A DNA stretch of 64,000 nt from Xenopus tropicalis. Its lineage: Eukaryota > Chordata > Amphibia > Anura > Pipidae. The stretch's first letter is position 1; each line of letters starts with the position of its first letter. The stretch covers positions 72,461,392 through 72,525,391 of the forward strand of contig NC_030684.2 of assembly GCF_000004195.4 (NCBI RefSeq), written 5' to 3'. The notes beneath the pieces are model-generated. The model saw only the letters and a program-made list of their open reading frames with translations. It ran no database searches and was not told the DNA's origin. Position numbers and translations under genes: made by a program. Positions 46,040 through 55,756 of the stretch are shown here, in pieces.

Positions 46040-46260
46040 ATGGCATTTTCTTATTGTAACCTTGGTGGTCTGTCCTTGGTCCACTGCTTTTTAATTTATT
46101 GATAAATGACTTTGAGGTTGGAATTGGTAAATATTTTCTCTGGGTTTTTTTATGCCAAAAACTTGTGCAGGTTCTATGCAGGATGTTACCACTAAATTAA
46201 CTATGTGTTACAAATACAGGGTACTAATAAAATAAACCCCAATCATCCAGGATAAAATTT
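46040..46260 (+). pseudogene. LINE reverse transcriptase relic, part 2
   Basis: One frame reads 'GPLLFNLLINDFEVG', the block after the RT active-site region in CR1/L2-type LINEs. Together with 43970-44125 it may be one LINE split by the elements between them. Confidence 0.55.
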
Positions 46261-46838
46261 AGTCCTCAGACAGTAAAACGAGTAGCTGTGCTCTGAAGCA
46301 CAGGCTACATTTGTTCTTGGAGTATGTTTACCATGTGGCCCATATAACAATTATGGCGATAAAAATTGACTGATATAAACCTCAAAAAAATCAAAACCAA
46401 TCTAGTATACAAGGACATACAAATTAATACAAATTGTTGTTTTTACTCCAATGGGCCTGATTCACTTAAGTGCGATAAAAATTTTTGCGTTAAATTAGTC
46501 GCGATAATTATCGCGCGATTCACCATAGTATTATCGCGTGCATTAAGTCGACATATCGCATGCGTTATTTTTCACGCAACCGCATGCGCTAGTTTTACCA
46601 CATGCATTTTTGTGCTGAAAAGAATACAATCGCATGATTCATAAACACTTAGGCGCGCTAAATATCGCATTGGTCTATGCGAAAATTAACACCTACTACA
46701 GGCAGGCGAAAAATTATAGAAAAGTACAGTAAATGAGTTTTTGGCAACAAAATATGGACTTAGCAGTGTTATTTATTCAAGTATGTGTCTTTCTGCTAAA
46801 TTTTACTAAAGTCTTGGCATGTATGGAATTTCACTACT

Positions 46839-47015
46839 ATAGTCGTAAATCTTTAGTCGCCATAATATACAGTACTATAGCGGTAAATATTTAGTCGCCA
46901 TAATATACAGTACTATAGCAGTAAATATTTAGTCGCCATAATATACAGTTCTATAGCGGTAAATATTTAGTCGCCATAATATACAGTACTGTAGCGGTAA
47001 ATATTTAGTCACACA
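46839..47015. repeat. 38 bp tandem repeat, about 4.5 copies
   Basis: Unit TACTATAGCGGTAAATATTT plus AGTCGCCATAATATACAG, period 38 (46873, 46911 and so on). It lies about 150 bp upstream of the predicted gene's start codon and each unit has the same GTCGCCA motif. Confidence 0.85.
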
Positions 47016-47163
47016 AAATACATTACTAAATATATTTTGGCGATTTCTCTGTCGTGACTTTGTAATCTCACGGACATTTTGTAGCGATTTTGTAATCTCG
47101 TGACATGTGCGACTTGGGGCCATTTTGTGTCATTGAGCCTGCAGTCACACTGAGAGGAGCATC

Positions 47164-47744
47164 ATGCCTGGGGTTTCTGATCTGCTACCAGGGGAGAGGC
47201 GCTATCTTATCAGCTTTTTCCTGCGTTCAGGATATGACGACAAGCCGCTGGGGCCCTTAGGGGTCCACGAGAGGAAGAGAGCCATCCTGCGTGACCTCCA
47301 AGCCGGGTTGCGCGGGGGCTTTGGAATTGAAGTGGACCTCCGCCTGCTCCAGCGCATTTGGTCTGACCTGAAGTGCAGGAATTCCGACCTGATAGCTGAA
47401 ATTGCGGAAGGTAATTATTGTACTTTATTATGCTTTTACAGTATACGTTCAGTAAAATTTGAACTAAAAGTACAAATGTAAGAAATGTCAGGGATGACGA
47501 AAGTAACATAGTAACATAGTAAGTTGGGTTGAAAAAAGACATACGTCCATCACGTTCAACCATAATGTCAGCGAGGAACTGAAACGTTGGTCACAATAAA
47601 GCTCTGAATATTATTTCACATCTTCGTGACTCCTTGTGAAAATCCTGTGTGTGCAGTCACCCTATGCCTGTCTAGATTTTGTTTTGCCACAGGCACCCAG
47701 GTATTATTGTTCCTTATGGTGTGCAGCTTCCCAGCACTCCGTAT

Positions 47745-47791
<47 letters not shown>

Positions 47792-48027
47792 CTATTTTCA
47801 AATACATATGCATAAATGAGTTTAAAGCAGGGGGGAAGCAGCAGGGAGCGGCCCATAGTCATTTGGGAAAGAGCCACGAATGTTTTAGGGGGCCCTGGCT
47901 AACAATGTCTGTGTGTCCTTTGTATTGAAGTGAGGGTTCACAGGGGGAGGGGCCAGTGGGGGTGTGGGAGGAGGGGGGCCCAAAAAATGTTGTTGTGAGG
48001 GGCCCCGTTATTAATGATGGTGTATGA

Positions 48028-48077
<50 letters not shown>

Positions 48078-48649
48078 AATATATTACACAAAATAACATC
48101 TTGCAATACTATCTCACAGAACTTCAGCTGGCGCCTCATCCCCAGGCACAACCCCAGGCAAACCAGGCTCCTGTGGCCCCCGAGGCCCACCAGGCTCAAG
48201 CGGCCACCGAGGCCCACCAGACTCAAGCGGTCCCCGAGGCCCCAGCACCCGGTCAGGCAGCAGCACCCGCCCAGGCCCCAGAGGCTCCAGAGGCCCCAGA
48301 TGCCCCAGCACCCGGCCAGGCAGCAGCACCCGCCCAGGCTCCAGCGGCCCCAGCACCCGGCCAGGCAGCAGCACCCGCCCAGGCCCCAGAGGCCCCAGCA
48401 CTCGGCCAGGCAGCAGCACCCGCCCAGGCTCCAGAGGCCCCGGACACTCCCCCCTTCATTCCTCCCCCAGTTTCCCCCCTGGCCCCGGACTCCCCCCAGG
48501 CCAAGCGCTGGGCACCAGGTTCTCCTGCACACGAGGGACCATCAGTGCAGGAGGACCTGGCCAACATCAAGGCCGAGCTGGCCCAGCTCCGGGGGGAAAA
48601 GGACGAAATGAGGAGGGACATCAGAGAACTCAAGGGCAGCAAGCCCTAA
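47164..48649 (+). CDS. Predicted two-exon gene: Myb/SANT-like N-terminus, Pro/Ala repeats, coiled coil
   Basis: Exon 1 is 47164-47410, exon 2 is 48120-48649; join gives 777 nt, 258 residues plus stop. The donor is GAAG|GTAATT, the acceptor ATCTCACAG|AACTT, and the frame continues across (E-I-A-E-E-L-Q-L). Exon 1 encodes a helical domain with 'LLQRIWSDLKCRNSDLIAEI', resembling the third helix and tail of Myb/SANT-like domains in Harbinger accessory proteins. Exon 2 starts with a low-complexity region built on 45-63 nt repeats (APGQAAAPAQAPEAP; 48245, 48308, 48353, 48398) and ends in a coiled coil (NIKAELAQLRGEKDEMRRDI). The intron holds two TA microsatellites and the repeat at 47502-47575. It likely serves as a DNA-binding partner of a transposase. 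The splice model and family are inferred. Confidence 0.55.
47502..47575. repeat. Dispersed repeat 'GTAACATAGTAACATAGTAAG'-type
   Basis: The motif GTAACATAGTAACATAGTAA followed by 'GTTGGGTTGAAAAAAGACAT' is a sequence I know to be widespread in amphibian DNA. It lies inside the predicted intron. Confidence 0.5.
47747..48073. repeat. Two TA microsatellites in the predicted intron
   Basis: TA runs at about 47751-47783 and 48031-48073, separated by GC-richer sequence. Likely length-polymorphic. Confidence 0.85.
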
Positions 48650-49434
48650 GTTTTATCTTTCCCAGTTTTTTCCCTTTAATTGTTAAATTAAAAGTTTTTA
48701 TTTTTCTACTTTTGAACTGAGTAATGTCTAATTGTTTTTCCTTCCTTGATATGGTATTCTATACTTTCATGTAGTTTCCCCTACACTCTTACATTTATCA
48801 GTAACAGCATCAATATGCTATATGGGTTAAATTTTTGCAAATATTCTGCCAACAATTTTGTCTTGAGCCCATTTTGCTGAATAGTAAAACTTGCGTTAAT
48901 TAGTACGTAGCGTATTTTCTGGCGAGTGTGATAACTGCCAATCAAATGTTTTGTTGCCAGAATAATTGCAATATTATATCTGTTCCCGTTTAATAAAGTG
49001 CCCATAAAATATTTGCCATTTATTCTGTGTCTAAAATCTCCCACTTAATTTAAGCCACTTTTATTATCTCTAGCACTTCTTTTTTTTTCTTAGATTTTTA
49101 TTGTTTTTTGGGGGGTTTTTTGCAAATAAACATTTATACAGCACCTCTCTAGCACTCTGTGCTCTCCCAGGGCAAAATGTCGCCAATTTTATGCTGCCGA
49201 TTGTCGCGTGTGTAATGTTGCGACAATTAGCGCTTGCGATAAATAGCGTGCATGCGAAAAATACTGCGCACGTTATTTATCGTGACAAAAATATCGCATG
49301 AAATATCGCGCGTAAAATAGCGCAAGTATGCTTATAGTAAATCGTGTGAAAAGTTGCGAAAATTTAGACGTGATAAAATTTTTACCGCACGCTATAAATA
49401 GCGCACGTTTTATCGCACTTTAGTGAATCGGCCC

Positions 49435-50001
49435 CAATGTATCTAAGTGCGTTCAGTGCAGGAGATCAAAGGGAAATGAGGGACTTTTCAGTAAGAAACC
49501 AGGACTGTGGGTTCAGCTGTTAAAAGAGGGACTGTCCCGTGAAAATCTGGACAATTGGGAGGCATGCTGCATCAATACACATAATTGCAAATAATCACGT
49601 GCAAATGACACAATCCTTAAAATTAGTGCAATGTCAACTAATTTGTAATTAAATGCAACTGGGCAAGTTTTGGTATACTGGCCCTAACTGTGTCAGGTGC
49701 ATCCTCGCCTCAAGTATACAACTACACTGGCATTGTGAGAAAAATGCAGAATTTCAGGTAAAAAAAATCCAGCAACATCTTGGCCCAAAAGTTGCACTTT
49801 GCACACAGCATGTTCATAAACTGACCTTTATGTGTGTATCCTAATGTACTGTTTGTATTTATATTCTGGGAATGATGTTAGATACAATGTGAAATCTGAG
49901 CACACAAATGCAACACAAGCTAAAATGATCATGTACTACTAACATATTGGCCATTTTAAAAATGTATATTCCTGGGATCATTTTTACTGTTTTGGTATTC
50001 T
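49435..50001. other. 3' flank or untranslated region of the MHC-like gene
   Basis: Would be the 3' untranslated region of the minus-strand exon at 50002-50024. I find no clear AATAAA on the minus strand. 49490-49565 is the end of a MITE family (GGGACTGTCCCGTGAAAATC, ATTGGGAGGCATG). Confidence 0.35.
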
Positions 50002-50024
50002 TTAAGTATAACTTGTGAAGTCAC
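50002..50024 (-). CDS. MHC class II beta-like, last coding exon (predicted)
   Basis: Minus strand: acceptor TTCTGTTTTCAG, then GT GAC TTC ACA AGT TAT ACT TAA, in phase 1 with the preceding exon, giving S-D-F-T-S-Y-T and stop (50002-50004). Phase and acceptor quality are the only support. Alternatively translation reads through the previous donor and ends two codons later (TGA). Confidence 0.45.
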
Positions 50025-50064
50025 CTGAAAACAGAATCACAGATGTAAATAAAGCATCACTTAC

Positions 50065-50097
50065 TTTCATTCTGTACCACTGAAAAGCGAGTCATAG
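50065..50097 (-). CDS. MHC class II beta-like, cytoplasmic exon (predicted)
   Basis: Minus strand: acceptor GTTCTTTTCACAG, a 33 nt exon, donor AAA|GTAAGTG. In phase 1 it encodes T-M-T-R-F-S-V-V-Q-N-E, a short tail segment. Strong splice sites on both sides and a length divisible by three fit the small cytoplasmic exon of class II beta genes. It is about 1 kb downstream of the transmembrane exon. Confidence 0.55.
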
Positions 50098-50287
50098 CTG
50101 TGAAAAGAACATAATATAGTAAGTTACAGAAACACAGTGTACATAGCAGAAACTTATTCTTACTGTTAATAAATGTTAATAAAATAAAGTTGCCTTAGTA
50201 CACAGTACACCTTCTCCCTTACCTCATACACCCTACCACAACACATTCAATAGAAAAGCACATCCACAAAATAGATCACATCCCCCC

Positions 50288-50497
50288 CAGGGGTGGGCCA
50301 AGCCGACCAGACGTCCTAGGCAACCTGGTCGGCCACCTCGCCCCTGCACCTTCCTCATTTCCCCTCTCCCCCACCCTTTGGCGCGTATGCGCAGTCGCGC
50401 GGGAGGGGGGTCGCAATGGGATGGATCCTGCCTGGCACCCCCCAATCGTTGCGCCCCAGGCAGCTGCCTCTTCTGCCTACCCTTAGTTCCGGCCCTG
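50288..50497. mobile_element. hAT-type MITE in an MHC-like intron
   Basis: CAGGGGTGGGCCAAG at the left, AGTTCCGGCCCTG at the right, flanked by ATCCCCC-type sequence (CATCCCCC follows at 50498-50505; CATCCCCC at 50279-50286). GC-rich, 210 bp. A related right end is at 59140-59206. Confidence 0.7.
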
Positions 50498-50505
50498 CAT
50501 CCCCC

Positions 50506-51154
50506 ATACATGCACATATAAAAAAATATCTTCCCTCCTGTCCCCCAGGACCACCACATCAGAAATCTAATGTTTGGCAGCAACAAGCTGCAGTCATTGA
50601 TGGCTCAGACAGACTGCTAAAATTATACCCAGGATGTAAGGCTGACACAATATTTGGTGGTATAATCACACTACTACAACCTGCACACAGTTCATTAAAC
50701 TGTTTAAAGGCCAAGTAGATATAAGTAGATATAGTGTAACATATTTCTTTTTTATGCTTTCCCCCCCTTTTGATGCCAATTCAGAAGTACACTAAGCTCA
50801 CCGAGAGGAAAAACAAAAAGATTGCAGAGAAGAGGATACTGAACAGTATTTTCTTTGTTTCAGAAACAGTACAGATTTGTTTAACAGATTATAACATTAA
50901 TATTTACAGTAGTCCTCCTTTAAACCCACTGAATTCTTAAAATTCCATTTCCTCCACAAATTGCACACACCTAATCAAAGCACAATTATAACCCTCCTCA
51001 CTTACATTCATTACTCACAACAGAACTAGAAGGAAAAGCATGACCAAATGAATTGAGATCACATTTTTCATTTAATCTTAGCTGATTTTTAACACATTAT
51101 CCATATAATATGTTGCTTTAGCTAGTTATGTTTAGCTGTCACTTAAATACTCAC
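50506..51154. other. Intron sequence of the MHC-like gene
   Basis: AT-rich, no repeats or other exons recognised. Confidence 0.4.
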
Positions 51155-51268
51155 TTTTCTTACTCCGGAGGTAGACTATGAGGCCGACTATGATGAAAAT
51201 GGAACCAAGCACAAAGCCAACAATACCAGTCAACATCTTATTGTGAGCAGATTCAGATACATCTGGCT
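51155..51268 (-). CDS. MHC class II beta chain, connecting peptide and transmembrane exon
   Basis: Minus strand: acceptor TTTCCCACAG|AG, 114 nt, donor AAAA|GTGAGTA; phase 1 at both ends, as in all Ig-superfamily exons. It encodes 'PDVSESAHNKMLTG', then 'IVGFVLGSIFIIVGLIVYL' and the stop-transfer 'RSKK'. The acidic-SES-KM start and the GxxGFVLG...G small-residue face match the class II beta connecting peptide and helix that pairs with the alpha chain. Class II beta chains present peptides to CD4 T cells. Exons for the Ig-like and peptide-binding domains should lie at higher coordinates; I see none up to 64000. It may be part of a live gene with a long intron or a remnant. Confidence 0.7.
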
Positions 51269-51525
51269 CTGTGGGAAATACAGGTATCATTATGTAAGAA
51301 ATGTTCAATTTTTAAAAATAATGGTAGAAAGAATCCATTTAGTTTAAGGATATTCAGTTGTACAGAAAACCAACTACAAGAACATTATTTCAGGTCCTCT
51401 ATGACATACAGCACAGTAATAAATCAGTGCCAGGCCAAGTTGTATTAGTGCCCAAGGCCAAAATCACCCACTGCCAGTAGTTGCCCACTCAACTGTACCT
51501 GCTGGTTGCTAGCCACATATATATA

Positions 51526-53149
51526 CAGTGGTGTGAAAAACTATTTGCCCCCTTCCTGATTTCTTATTCTTTTGCATGTTTGTCACACTTAAATGTTTCT
51601 GCTCATCAAAAACCGTTAACTATTAGTCAAAGATAACATAATTGAACACAAAATGCAGTTTTTAAATGAAGGTTTACGTTATTAATGGAGAAAAAAAACT
51701 CCAAATCTACATGGCCCTGTGTGAAAAAGTGATTGCCCCCCTTGTTAAAAAATAACTTAACTGTGGTTTATCAATTTCAATTTTCAATTTCAGTATCAAT
51801 TTCTGTAGTCACCCCCAGGCCTGATTACTGCCACACCTGTTTCAATCAAGAAATCACTTAAATAGGAGCTACCTGACACAGAGAAGTAGACTAAAAGCAC
51901 CTCAAAAGCTAGACATCATGCCAAGATCCAAAGAAATTCAGGAACAAATGAGAACAAAAGTAATTGAGATCTATCAGTCTGGTAAAGGTTATAAAGCCAT
52001 TTCTAAAGCCTTGGGACTCCAGCGAACCACAGTGAGAGCCATTATCCACAAATGGCAAAAACATGGAACATTGGTGAACCTTCCCAGGAGTGGCCGGCCG
52101 ACCAAAATTACCCCAAGAGTGCAGAGACAACTCATCCGAGAGGCCACAAAAGACCCCAGGACAACATCTAAAGAACTGCAGGCCTCACTTGCCTCAATTA
52201 AGGTCAGTGTTCACGACTCCACCATAAGAAAGAGACTGGGCAAAAACGGCCTGCATGGCAGATTTCCAAGGCGCAAACCACTTTTAAGCAAAAAGAACAT
52301 TAAGGCTCGTCTCAATTTTGCTAAAAAACATCTCAATGATTGCCAAGACTTTTGGGAAAATACCTTGTGGACCGACAAGACAAAAGTTGAACTTTTTGGA
52401 AGGTGCGTGTCCCGTTACATCTGGCGTAAAAGTAACACAGCATTTCAGAAAAAGAACATCATACCAACAGTAAAATATGGTGGTGGTAGTGTGATGGTCT
52501 GGGGTTGTTTTGCTGCTTCAGGACCTGGAAGGCTTGCTGTGATAGATGGAACCATGAATTCTACTGTCTACCAAAAAATCCTGAAGGAGAATATCCGGCC
52601 ATCTGTTCGTCAACTCAAGCTGAAGCGATCTTGGGTGCTGCAGCAGGACAATGACCCAAAACACACCAGCAAATCCACCTCTGAATGGCTGAAGAAAAAC
52701 AAAATGAAGACTTTGGAGTGGCCTAGTCAAAGTCCTGACCTGAATCCTATTGAGATGTTGTGGCATGACCTTAAAAAGGCAGTTCATGCTAGAAAACCTT
52801 CAAATAAAGCTGAATTACAACAATTCTGCAAAGATGAGTGGGCCAAAATTCCTCCAGAGCGCTGTAAAAGACTTGTTGCAAGTTATCGCAAACGCTTGAT
52901 TGCAGTTATTGCTGCTAAGGGTTGCCCAACCAGTTATTAGGTTCAGGGGGCAAATACTTTTTCACACAGGGCCATGTAGGTTTGGATTTTTTTCTCCCTA
53001 AATAATAAAAACCCTCATTTAAAAACTGCATTTTGTGTTTACTTGTGTTATCTTTGACTAATAGTTAAATGTGTTTGATGATCAGAAACATTTTGTGTGA
53101 CAAACATGCAAAAGAATAAGAAATCAGGAAATAGTTTTTCACACCACTG
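51526..53149 (+). mobile_element. Tc1/mariner transposon, complete, open transposase
   Basis: CAGTGGTGTGAAAAACTATT on the left and AATAGTTTTTCACACCACTG-type on the right, TA on both sides. Terminal inverted repeats of about 200 bp differ at several positions (for example GTTTCTGCTCATC against GATGATCAGAAAC). 1624 bp. It sits within about 260 bp upstream of the MHC-like transmembrane exon, transcribed oppositely. Confidence 0.95.
51918..52940 (+). CDS. Tc1-family transposase, full length
   Basis: 340 codons, uninterrupted, from MPRSKEIQEQMRTK to GCPTSY. The N-terminal paired-type domain (GKGYKAISKALGLQRTTV; hook 'RSGRPTKITPR') binds the inverted repeats. The core has D in 'LWTDKTKVELFG', GGG box 'KYGGGSVMVWGCFAASG', D in '[10 protein letters not shown]', E in 'NPIEMLWHDL' with 34-residue spacing. 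The normally invariant 'DET' reads 'DKT': the catalytic Asp is intact but its neighbour has changed charge. A different Tc1 lineage from 39078 and 19267. Confidence 0.95.
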   Translation: MPRSKEIQEQMRTKVIEIYQSGKGYKAISKALGLQRTTVRAIIHKWQKHGTLVNLPRSGRPTKITPRVQRQLIREATKDPRTTSKELQASLASIKVSVHDSTIRKRLGKNGLHGRFPRRKPLLSKKNIKARLNFAKKHLNDCQDFWENTLWTDKTKVELFGRCVSRYIWRKSNTAFQKKNIIPTVKYGGGSVMVWGCFAASGPGRLAVIDGTMNSTVYQKILKENIRPSVRQLKLKRSWVLQQDNDPKHTSKSTSEWLKKNKMKTLEWPSQSPDLNPIEMLWHDLKKAVHARKPSNKAELQQFCKDEWAKIPPERCKRLVASYRKRLIAVIAAKGCPTSY

Positions 53150-53252
53150 TATATATACAGGCACCTGAGGGCCTGTGCCTAGGGAGGCAGCATTAGGGGG
53201 GTGGCTCTGAGGTGCCTATATATTCGATACAATGAAAAAAATAAACTAGGGT

Positions 53253-53416
53253 GTATTTATTAACAATGGAGACAAACATCAACAATGATGTTGCCCATAG
53301 CAACCAATCAGATCTTTGCTTTTGTTTTCTAACTTGTAGGTGAACATTCAAATCTAATTACTGATTGGTTGCTATGGGAAACTTCACCGGTGATGTTTGT
53401 CTCCAATGTTAATAAT
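53253..53416. mobile_element. Palindromic MITE
   Basis: 'AACAATGGAGACAAACATCA' and 'GATGTTTGTCTCCAATGTTA' at the ends, 'CCCATAGCAACCAATCAG' against 'CTGATTGGTTGCTATGGG' inside. Same type as 29107 and 61789. Confidence 0.7.
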
Positions 53417-53879
53417 ATGAACAGCTTAATTTGAAGTTCTAGTATAAGGGTGGCAACAATGTCTTTCTCCTTCATGTTTGGGGAGCTATATATAATGCCT
53501 TGGAGTGTCTGTACGCACTGCCTCTTGCTGTATAGTATATGTAGGGTACCAGTACCCACTAGTTCTCACCAATTATAATGTGTTTAGAGTATCAGAGCCC
53601 AGGGCCGTGCCAAGGTATTTTGGCACCCTAGCCAAGGGCTTCAATCAGCGCCGCCCCCCCCCCGCCCTACAATTTCCCACCTTACCATTATATGGTTTCA
53701 AATTTTTTTAAATTCTTTTTTTCAGCATTTTAGACAATATAATTAGTAGCAATAGAATGAATAGTTTATTTTTTAATAAAATAAATAATAAACTAATAAA
53801 TGGACAGCTGCCATCACCACATAAAATAAGCCCCCAATTGCCCCCATGTACAAGTGCCAACAGCCATCATATTGCCCCT

Positions 53880-54120
53880 ATATATTTGTGCCTGCACCCA
53901 ACATATTGCCCCCATCTATACTGTGCCAGCAGCAGCCAATCCCTCATATTGCCCCCCCATCTGTACTGTGCCAGCAGCAGCCAATCTCTCATATTGCCCC
54001 CATCTGTACTGTGCCAGCAGCAGCCAATCTCTCATATTGCCCCCATCTGTACTGTGCCAGCAGCAGCCAATCTCTCATATTGCCCCCCATCTGTACTGTG
54101 CCAGCAGCAGCCAATCCCTT
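53880..54120. repeat. 45 bp minisatellite, first block (about 5 copies)
   Basis: Unit 'CATATTGCCCCCATCTGTAC' plus 'TGTGCCAGCAGCAGCCAATC' and a short tail. Separated from the main block by a 450 bp insertion-like stretch. Confidence 0.85.
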
Positions 54121-54444
54121 GTAAAAGAAAAAATAAACCATCTTTACTCCATTATGTTCATATCATTTAATATTAGAGGGGTTTTGAAATACATTGTATA
54201 AGAATGTTTTCTTCTTGCTGTTGAAGAACTTTTTGATGAGTCATTGAGTTTGTGACAAAGGGGTCGCATGGGTGTTGGTCAACTGGGCCTCTTTGCCTGT
54301 CCTGCTAACTACTGATAAGAGTATCTCAGGATTATAAGATGCAGGAAAAGGCGATGTACCGTGCTAGCCAGTCAAAATGTTTACAGGGTAACCCTTTTGA
54401 AATAAAAAATAACAAGTGGTATAAAGGTGATACCTTTATTGGCT

Positions 54445-54550
54445 AACTAAGATAATCATAGCAAGCTTTCAGAACATTTTAGTTCCCTTTTGTAATCAGC
54501 TTGAAAAAGGAAATAAAATGTTCTGAAAGCTTGCTATGATTATTTGGCTT
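54445..54550. repeat. Fold-back segment between minisatellite blocks
   Basis: 'AATCATAGCAAGCTTTCAGA' and 'TCTGAAAGCTTGCTATGATT' face each other across about 45 bp. Probably a short DNA element inserted in or near the array; limits not clear. Confidence 0.6.
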
Positions 54551-54577
54551 ATCCAACAGTTTTATCCTTGACACCTT

Positions 54578-55650
54578 CATATTGCCCCCCATCTGTACTG
54601 TGCCAGCAGCAGCCAATCCCTCATATTGCCCCCCATCTGTACCTGTGCCAGCAGCAGCCAATCCCTCATATTGCCCCCCATCTGTACCTGTGCCAGCAGC
54701 AGCAAATCCCTCATATTGCCCCCAATCTGTACCTGTGCCAGCAGCAGCCAATCCCTCATATTGCCCCCCATCTGTACCTGTACCAGCAGCAGCCAATCCC
54801 TCATATTGCCCCCCATCTGTACCTGTGCCAGCAGCAGCCAATCCCTCATATTGCCCCCATCTGTACCTGTGCCAGCAGCAGCCAATCCCTCATATTGCCC
54901 CCCATCTGTACCTGTGCCAGCAGCAGCCAATCTCTCATATTACCCCCATTTGTACCTGTGCCAGCAGCAGCCAATCCCTCTTATTGCCCCCCCCCCACCT
55001 GTACTGTGCCAGCAGCAGCCAATCCCTCATATTGCCCCCCATCTGTACCTGTGCCAGCAGCAGCCAATCCCTCATATTGCCCCCCATCTGTACCTGTGCC
55101 AGCAGCAGCCAATCCCTCATATTGCCCCCATCTGTACCTGTGCCAGCAGCAGCCAATCCCTCATATTGCCCCCCATCTGTACCTGTGCCAGCAGCAGCCA
55201 ATCCCTCATATTGCCCCCCATCTGTACCTGTGCCAGCAGCAGCCAATCTCTCATATTACCCCCATTTGTACCTGTGCCAGCAGCAGTCAATCCCTCTTAT
55301 TGCCCCCCCACCTGTACTGTGCCAGCAGCAGCCAATCCCTCATATTGCCCCCATCTGTACCTGTGCCAGCAGCAGTCAATCCCTCATATTGCCCCCCCAC
55401 CTGTGCAAGCAGCAGCCAATCCCTCATATTGCCCCCATTTGTACCTGTGCCAGCAGCAGCCAATCTCTAATATTGCCCCCATTTGTACCTGTGCCAGCAG
55501 CAGCAGCCAATCCCTCATACTGCCCCCCATCTGTAGCTGTGCCAGCAGCAGCCAATCCCTCATATTGCCCCCCATCTGTACTGTGCCAGCAGCAGCCAAG
55601 CCCTCATATTGCCCCCCCCCCCCCATCTGTAGCTGTGCCAAGCAGCAGCA
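54578..55650. repeat. 45 bp minisatellite, main block (about 24 copies)
   Basis: Unit CATATTGCCCCCCATCTGTA plus CCTGTGCCAGCAGCAGCCAA and TCCCT. Length 44-45 by the number of C residues in the C-run (up to 12 at 55614-55623). Since 45 is divisible by three, all frames stay open for long distances, giving apparent proteins of 300-400 residues made of a 15-residue repeat (PSVPVPAAANPSYCP). These are not genes. Confidence 0.9.
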
Positions 55651-55756
55651 GCTATTAAGAATTGTCAGTGAACTCCCAGGTCCCAGCCAGCAGTCCTGCT
55701 CACTCAGGCCTCCACGGCTTTCACAGCACAACCACCCACCGCTGCACCCCAGCCAA

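Larger units (their letters stand above)
46451..49434 (+). mobile_element. Gene-bearing PIF/Harbinger-like element, 3 kb
   Basis: Ends GGGCCTGATTCACTTAAG and CTTTAGTGAATCGGCCCC; flanks read AAT on both sides, a possible 3 bp duplication. Subterminal sequence is full of TTATCGC/GCGATAA motifs in both orientations. In order: terminal region, 38 bp tandem repeat, a predicted two-exon gene (47164-48649), 3' terminal region. No DDE transposase is visible. PIF/Harbinger elements normally carry a transposase and a separate Myb-like protein gene; here only the latter would remain. Confidence 0.65.

Noticed and set aside
47747..48073. TA runs as a telomere or replication origin signal
   Set aside because: Plain dinucleotide microsatellites, similar to those at 18423 and 20873; nothing else supports an origin.
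48011..48642. Several long frames on both strands over the GC-rich repeats (up to 195 codons)
   Set aside because: Shadows of the Pro/Ala repeat in exon 2; only the frame continuing exon 1 and ending in a coiled coil is credible.
53880..55650. CRISPR-like regular array
   Set aside because: Units are contiguous without unique spacers, and this is vertebrate DNA.
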